Shown piece by piece: positions 5,554 through 7,737 of a stretch of DNA of 7,737 nt. A program made the position numbers and the translations under genes. How positions within the stretch are numbered: position 1 is the first letter of the stretch; each line of letters starts with the position of its first letter. Under the pieces are notes generated by a model, which was given only the letters and a program-made list of their open reading frames with translations, did no database searches and was not told the origin of the DNA. Source of the DNA: Gemmatimonadota bacterium (GTDB lineage Bacteria; Gemmatimonadota; Gemmatimonadetes; Gemmatimonadales; GWC2-71-9); the NCBI GenBank assembly GCA_022573095.1, contig JACZUR010000102.1, forward strand, positions 1 to 7,737, given 5' to 3'.

Positions 5554-6159
5554 ATGCATCCTGTCACACACTTCCTCGCTGGCTGGGCAGTCGGCAACGC
5601 CGCCGGTCTAGGCCGCCGCGACAGGGCGATCGTCGCAGTTGCGGGAGCCGCGCCGGACCTCGATGGATTGGGTTGGGTAGTGGAGGCGGTAACATTCAAC
5701 AGCGACACTCCCCTCCTCTGGTATATCGACTACCATCATGTGCTGGGGCACAACATCGGTTTCTGTCTGCTCTATTGCGCCGCTGCGATGTGGCTCGGCA
5801 AGCGCCGGATGCTAGTCGGCGGCGCGGCGTTTCTGAGTTTTCACCTCCACCTGCTGTTCGACCTGGCAGGGTCGCGCGGTGCAGACGGTTACCAATGGCC
5901 GATCCCCTATCTGCTACCGTTCTCGGATGCCTGGCAGATTACGTGGTCACACCAATGGCGCCTGGGAGCCTGGCAAAACGATGCATTGGCGGGGGCGCTG
6001 GTGCTGCTAACGATCTATCTAGCGTGGCGGCGCGGATATTCTCCGGTGGGAATCGTTTCGCCCGCAGCGGACACAAAGTTTATTGACACGCTGAGAGCGC
6101 GATTCGGAAAGCCCGGGGAAAATCGGAAGGCTAGAGGATTGGATGGCAAGAGTTACTGA
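5554..6159 (+). CDS. YdjM/DUF457-type metal-dependent membrane hydrolase-like protein
   Basis: The 201-residue polytopic protein begins MHPVTHFLAGWAVG and carries APDLDG at 33-38, HHVLGH at 61-66, and SFHLHLLFD (95-103). These His/Asp clusters at membrane edges are the pattern of the YdjM family (formerly DUF457, annotated as inner-membrane metal-dependent hydrolase). The biochemical role of the family is poorly known; E. coli YdjM is an SOS-regulated membrane protein. About four hydrophobic segments are visible (66-81, 86-104, 115-124, 144-158). The ATG 5554 has no strong Shine-Dalgarno. The last ~17 residues (GKPGENRKARGLDGKSY) are basic, unlike the rest, and are encoded by DNA resembling the neighbouring repeat cassettes. 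The TGA stop is followed in the same frame by the permease start 51 bp on, so the two may be cotranscribed. Confidence 0.8.
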   Translation: MHPVTHFLAGWAVGNAAGLGRRDRAIVAVAGAAPDLDGLGWVVEAVTFNSDTPLLWYIDYHHVLGHNIGFCLLYCAAAMWLGKRRMLVGGAAFLSFHLHLLFDLAGSRGADGYQWPIPYLLPFSDAWQITWSHQWRLGAWQNDALAGALVLLTIYLAWRRGYSPVGIVSPAADTKFIDTLRARFGKPGENRKARGLDGKSY

Positions 6160-6210
6160 AACAAAGCTCCCGGGCGCTCCGTAAGAAAAGATCATGCATT
6201 CACCATTCCG
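6113..6210. repeat. Possible degenerate relic of the repeat cassette
   Basis: GGGGAAAATCGG (6115-6126) and GGCTAGAGGA (6129-6138) echo the core and octamers of the cassettes at 3286-3487 and 5365-5486. TTCACCATTCCG (6199-6210) matches the right core arm TTCACCATTCCCG of copy 1. The order is scrambled and tandem units are missing. It spans the end of the YdjM-like gene and runs up to the TTG start of the permease. Low-complexity chance matches cannot be excluded. Confidence 0.3.
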
Positions 6211-7437
6211 TTGAGCAAACAGCACGGTTCCGGCTTCACCGAATCGGCCCTAGCTGGGCTATCTGCGCTACTCGTTCATCCGCTGAGAACTACGTTGGCG
6301 ACAACCGGAGTGATCGTGGGTGTCGGAGCGCTCGTATCGATACTTTCCCTCGGCGATGGTGTCGAGCGATTCGTGCGCGACCAAATCGAATCCACGACCG
6401 ACCTGCACGTGCTTTCGGTCGCCAGCCGCACCCGTGAATCCGTCGACGGCCTCTCTCTCGCACGGGAGCGAATCATACCGCTCACGCTAGAACACCTCTC
6501 CGAAGTTAAAGAAATTGTCGGTGCGCGAGGCACCGTTTCGCTTGCGGACATCCATAACGCACGTGTCAGACTAACCGAGGACGACGTCCCACGGGCGGCG
6601 TTGATTTGGGCCGGCACCATCGACACGTCGCTCGTACCGGCGACGACCATCACTTACGGACGTGCACTTTCTAACCGTGACGTAGTCGACTCGATCCATG
6701 TCATGATCGTAAGCAACACGTTGGCTCAGGCGCTCAGCCCTGGCGCGCCCGCAAGACTGGTTGGCATGTCGGCGGTGTTAGAGGGGTATCTATATCAGAT
6801 CGTCGGGGTTTGGCCGGGAAGAGACGCCGCACCGCGGGCGGCCATCCCCATCACATCGGGAAGTCCCGGTCGGTATCCAAATCTCAACATCAGAGCTGGT
6901 CGCATCGAAGACCTACCGGCATTGACCGAAGACATCGAGCAATGGCTGGCCTCGAAGTACGGCGACTGGCACACGGATTTCACAGTGCAAACCGGTGGTA
7001 TGAGACTGGCACAGGCCACCCAAGCGATAGTGGTCTTCAAGATCCTCATGGGATCGGTTGCCGCCGTATCAATCCTCGTTGGTGGGATAGGCATCACCAA
7101 CATCATGCTCGCTTCTGTGACCGAGCGCACCCGAGAAGTGGGAATCCGAAAAGCTGTGGGCGCAACCCGGCGCAACATACGCTCGCAGTTCATCGCCGAG
7201 TCCACAACGGTGGCCGGAGTTGGAAGCGTGCTCGGTCTGGTCCTAGGCTGGAGCGTCGCATCTCTTGCCGCCCGCGTCATGCGTGGCTACACAGACGCGC
7301 CCGTGTATGCGTCGTTCAACGTCGGTACGATCGCGATAACCGTCGGCGCCGCCCTTGCGGTCGGCATAGTGTTCGGAACCTATCCTGCGATGCGGGCGGC
7401 ACGACTGGCCCCGGCTGACGCAATACGGCATGAATAG
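6211..7437 (+). CDS. MacB/FtsX-type ABC transporter permease
   Basis: The 408-residue product has the classic MacB-family layout. A short cytoplasmic start (ALAGLSALLVHPLRTTLATT) leads into transmembrane helix 1 (about 30-48, ending SLGDGVERFV). A periplasmic MacB_PCD-like domain follows (about 50-270). Three C-terminal helices lie at about 274-298, 331-356 and 371-395. The cytoplasmic loop TERTREVGIRKAVGATRRNI (304-323) and the ending YPAMRAARLAPADAIRHE (391-408) are family signatures. Such permeases, with a separate ATPase of LolD/MacB type and often an adaptor, move lipoproteins, peptides or other substrates out of the membrane by mechanotransmission. Neither ATPase nor adaptor is in the window, so substrate is unknown. 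The start is a TTG without an evident Shine-Dalgarno; no ATG or GTG lies between it and the upstream in-frame TGA. Confidence 0.88.
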   Translation: MSKQHGSGFTESALAGLSALLVHPLRTTLATTGVIVGVGALVSILSLGDGVERFVRDQIESTTDLHVLSVASRTRESVDGLSLARERIIPLTLEHLSEVKEIVGARGTVSLADIHNARVRLTEDDVPRAALIWAGTIDTSLVPATTITYGRALSNRDVVDSIHVMIVSNTLAQALSPGAPARLVGMSAVLEGYLYQIVGVWPGRDAAPRAAIPITSGSPGRYPNLNIRAGRIEDLPALTEDIEQWLASKYGDWHTDFTVQTGGMRLAQATQAIVVFKILMGSVAAVSILVGGIGITNIMLASVTERTREVGIRKAVGATRRNIRSQFIAESTTVAGVGSVLGLVLGWSVASLAARVMRGYTDAPVYASFNVGTIAITVGAALAVGIVFGTYPAMRAARLAPADAIRHE

Positions 7438-7484
7438 GCGGGCGCGGTAAGCCCGACCACTCCCTCCTCTCGGCTCCCGTCCCT

Positions 7485-7669
7485 ACCGTCCTTTATTATC
7501 ATCCCCTACCGTCTCCTACCGTCCTCCACCGTCTTCTTTCCCCGCGCGCCTTAACCAGTCTCACTCCCTACCGTCTTCTTTCCCTCGGTACTCAACTCAA
7601 CTTACCCACGACCGTCTTCTCTCCCCGCGCATCTAGGGCTTACTTTACCCCCCACCGTCCCCCACCGTC
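7485..7669. repeat. Pyrimidine-rich ACCGTC repeat field
   Basis: ACCGTC occurs eight times in 185 bp (starting 7485, 7508, 7518, 7528, 7570, 7611, 7654, 7664). A longer unit, ACCGTCTTCTYTCCCYCGS, recurs at 7528, 7570 and 7611, with a period of 41-42 bp. Other copies are 10 bp apart with CTACC/CCACC before GTC. The plus strand is almost free of purines apart from the repeats, so the minus strand is G-rich. The field occupies the gap after the permease and before a possible minus-strand gene end. No terminator hairpin with a T-run was recognised in it. Confidence 0.7.
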
Positions 7670-7675
7670 TTGCAG

Positions 7676-7737
7676 TCAAGGTGCCGTGAACGCCGGCGGG
7701 TCGAGCACCACTATACCCGTCCTGAAGTCGGACAGAA
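7676..7737 (-). CDS. Possible C-terminal tip of a minus-strand gene, partial
   Basis: Read on the minus strand from the right edge, an open frame gives LSDFRTGIVVLDPPAFTAP and then TGA at 7676-7678. The alternating hydrophobic stretch GIVVLD looks like coded protein, and its GC-rich third positions contrast with the adjoining repeat field. Nineteen residues are too few to name a family or to exclude chance. Confidence 0.3.
   Translation of the reverse strand, partial: LSDFRTGIVVLDPPAFTAP

Noticed and set aside
6157..6210. Read-through of the YdjM-like TGA into the permease, which is in the same frame
   Set aside because: The two proteins are complete separate families, the intervening 51 bp encode nothing recognisable, and no Cys-equivalent site is involved. 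Shared frame has a one-in-three chance.
7485..7669. CRISPR array at the regularly spaced ACCGTC units
   Set aside because: The units are short and degenerate, spacing is mostly irregular (10 to 43 bp), the intervening sequence is itself low-complexity, and no cas gene is present.

Overview
The window carries ordinary bacterial genes with Sec or lipoprotein signal peptides, a mid-to-high GC content and many TGA stops. The lineage cannot be fixed from sequence alone. The dockerin-like EF-hand at the left edge and the DUF11/FG-GAP surface lipoprotein resemble proteins common in Planctomycetota-like and other environmental, often marine, Gram-negative lineages. The intergenic spaces hold G-rich/C-rich short tandem repeats of a kind I associate with environmental genomes such as Gemmatimonadota. 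Both hints are inference.

Layout. The left edge (2-307, +) holds the end of a dockerin-type protein. Its frame runs antisense through the end of a minus-strand lipoprotein gene (110-1093) with two DUF11 domains and an FG-GAP repeat that stops abruptly, so the junction near 110-140 looks like a truncation, inversion or assembly chimera. A 350-bp spacer with a hairpin terminator follows. Next is a minus-strand gene for a 585-residue exported protein built of one divergent and three clear copies of an unrecognised ~137-residue domain (1444-3201). A ~200-bp composite repeat cassette separates it from a plus-strand pair: a CcdA/DsbD-beta membrane electron transporter (3510-4229) and a TlpA/ResA-like thioredoxin (4226-4732), joined by an ATGA overlap.

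The main result is at 4742-5329 (minus). What looks like two broken half-ORFs of a peroxiredoxin is one continuous 195-codon frame interrupted only by a TGA, which sits exactly where the peroxidatic cysteine should be (TPG-TGA-T). A perfect 6-bp stem with an 8-nt loop follows 15 nt after the TGA, its loop 21 nt away, as expected for a bacterial SECIS. I interpret this as an exported, cysteine-free, one-selenocysteine peroxiredoxin. Its convergent neighbours CcdA and TlpA supply an obvious route for electrons from the cytoplasm to it, comparable to the Caulobacter ScsB-TlpA-PprX envelope peroxide-reduction pathway.

To the right are a second repeat cassette (5365-5486) sharing an octamer family and a core with the first, a YdjM/DUF457-type membrane protein (5554-6159), an orphan MacB/FtsX-type ABC permease starting at TTG (6211-7437), a pyrimidine-rich ACCGTC repeat field (7485-7669), and possibly the last 19 residues of a minus-strand gene at the right edge.
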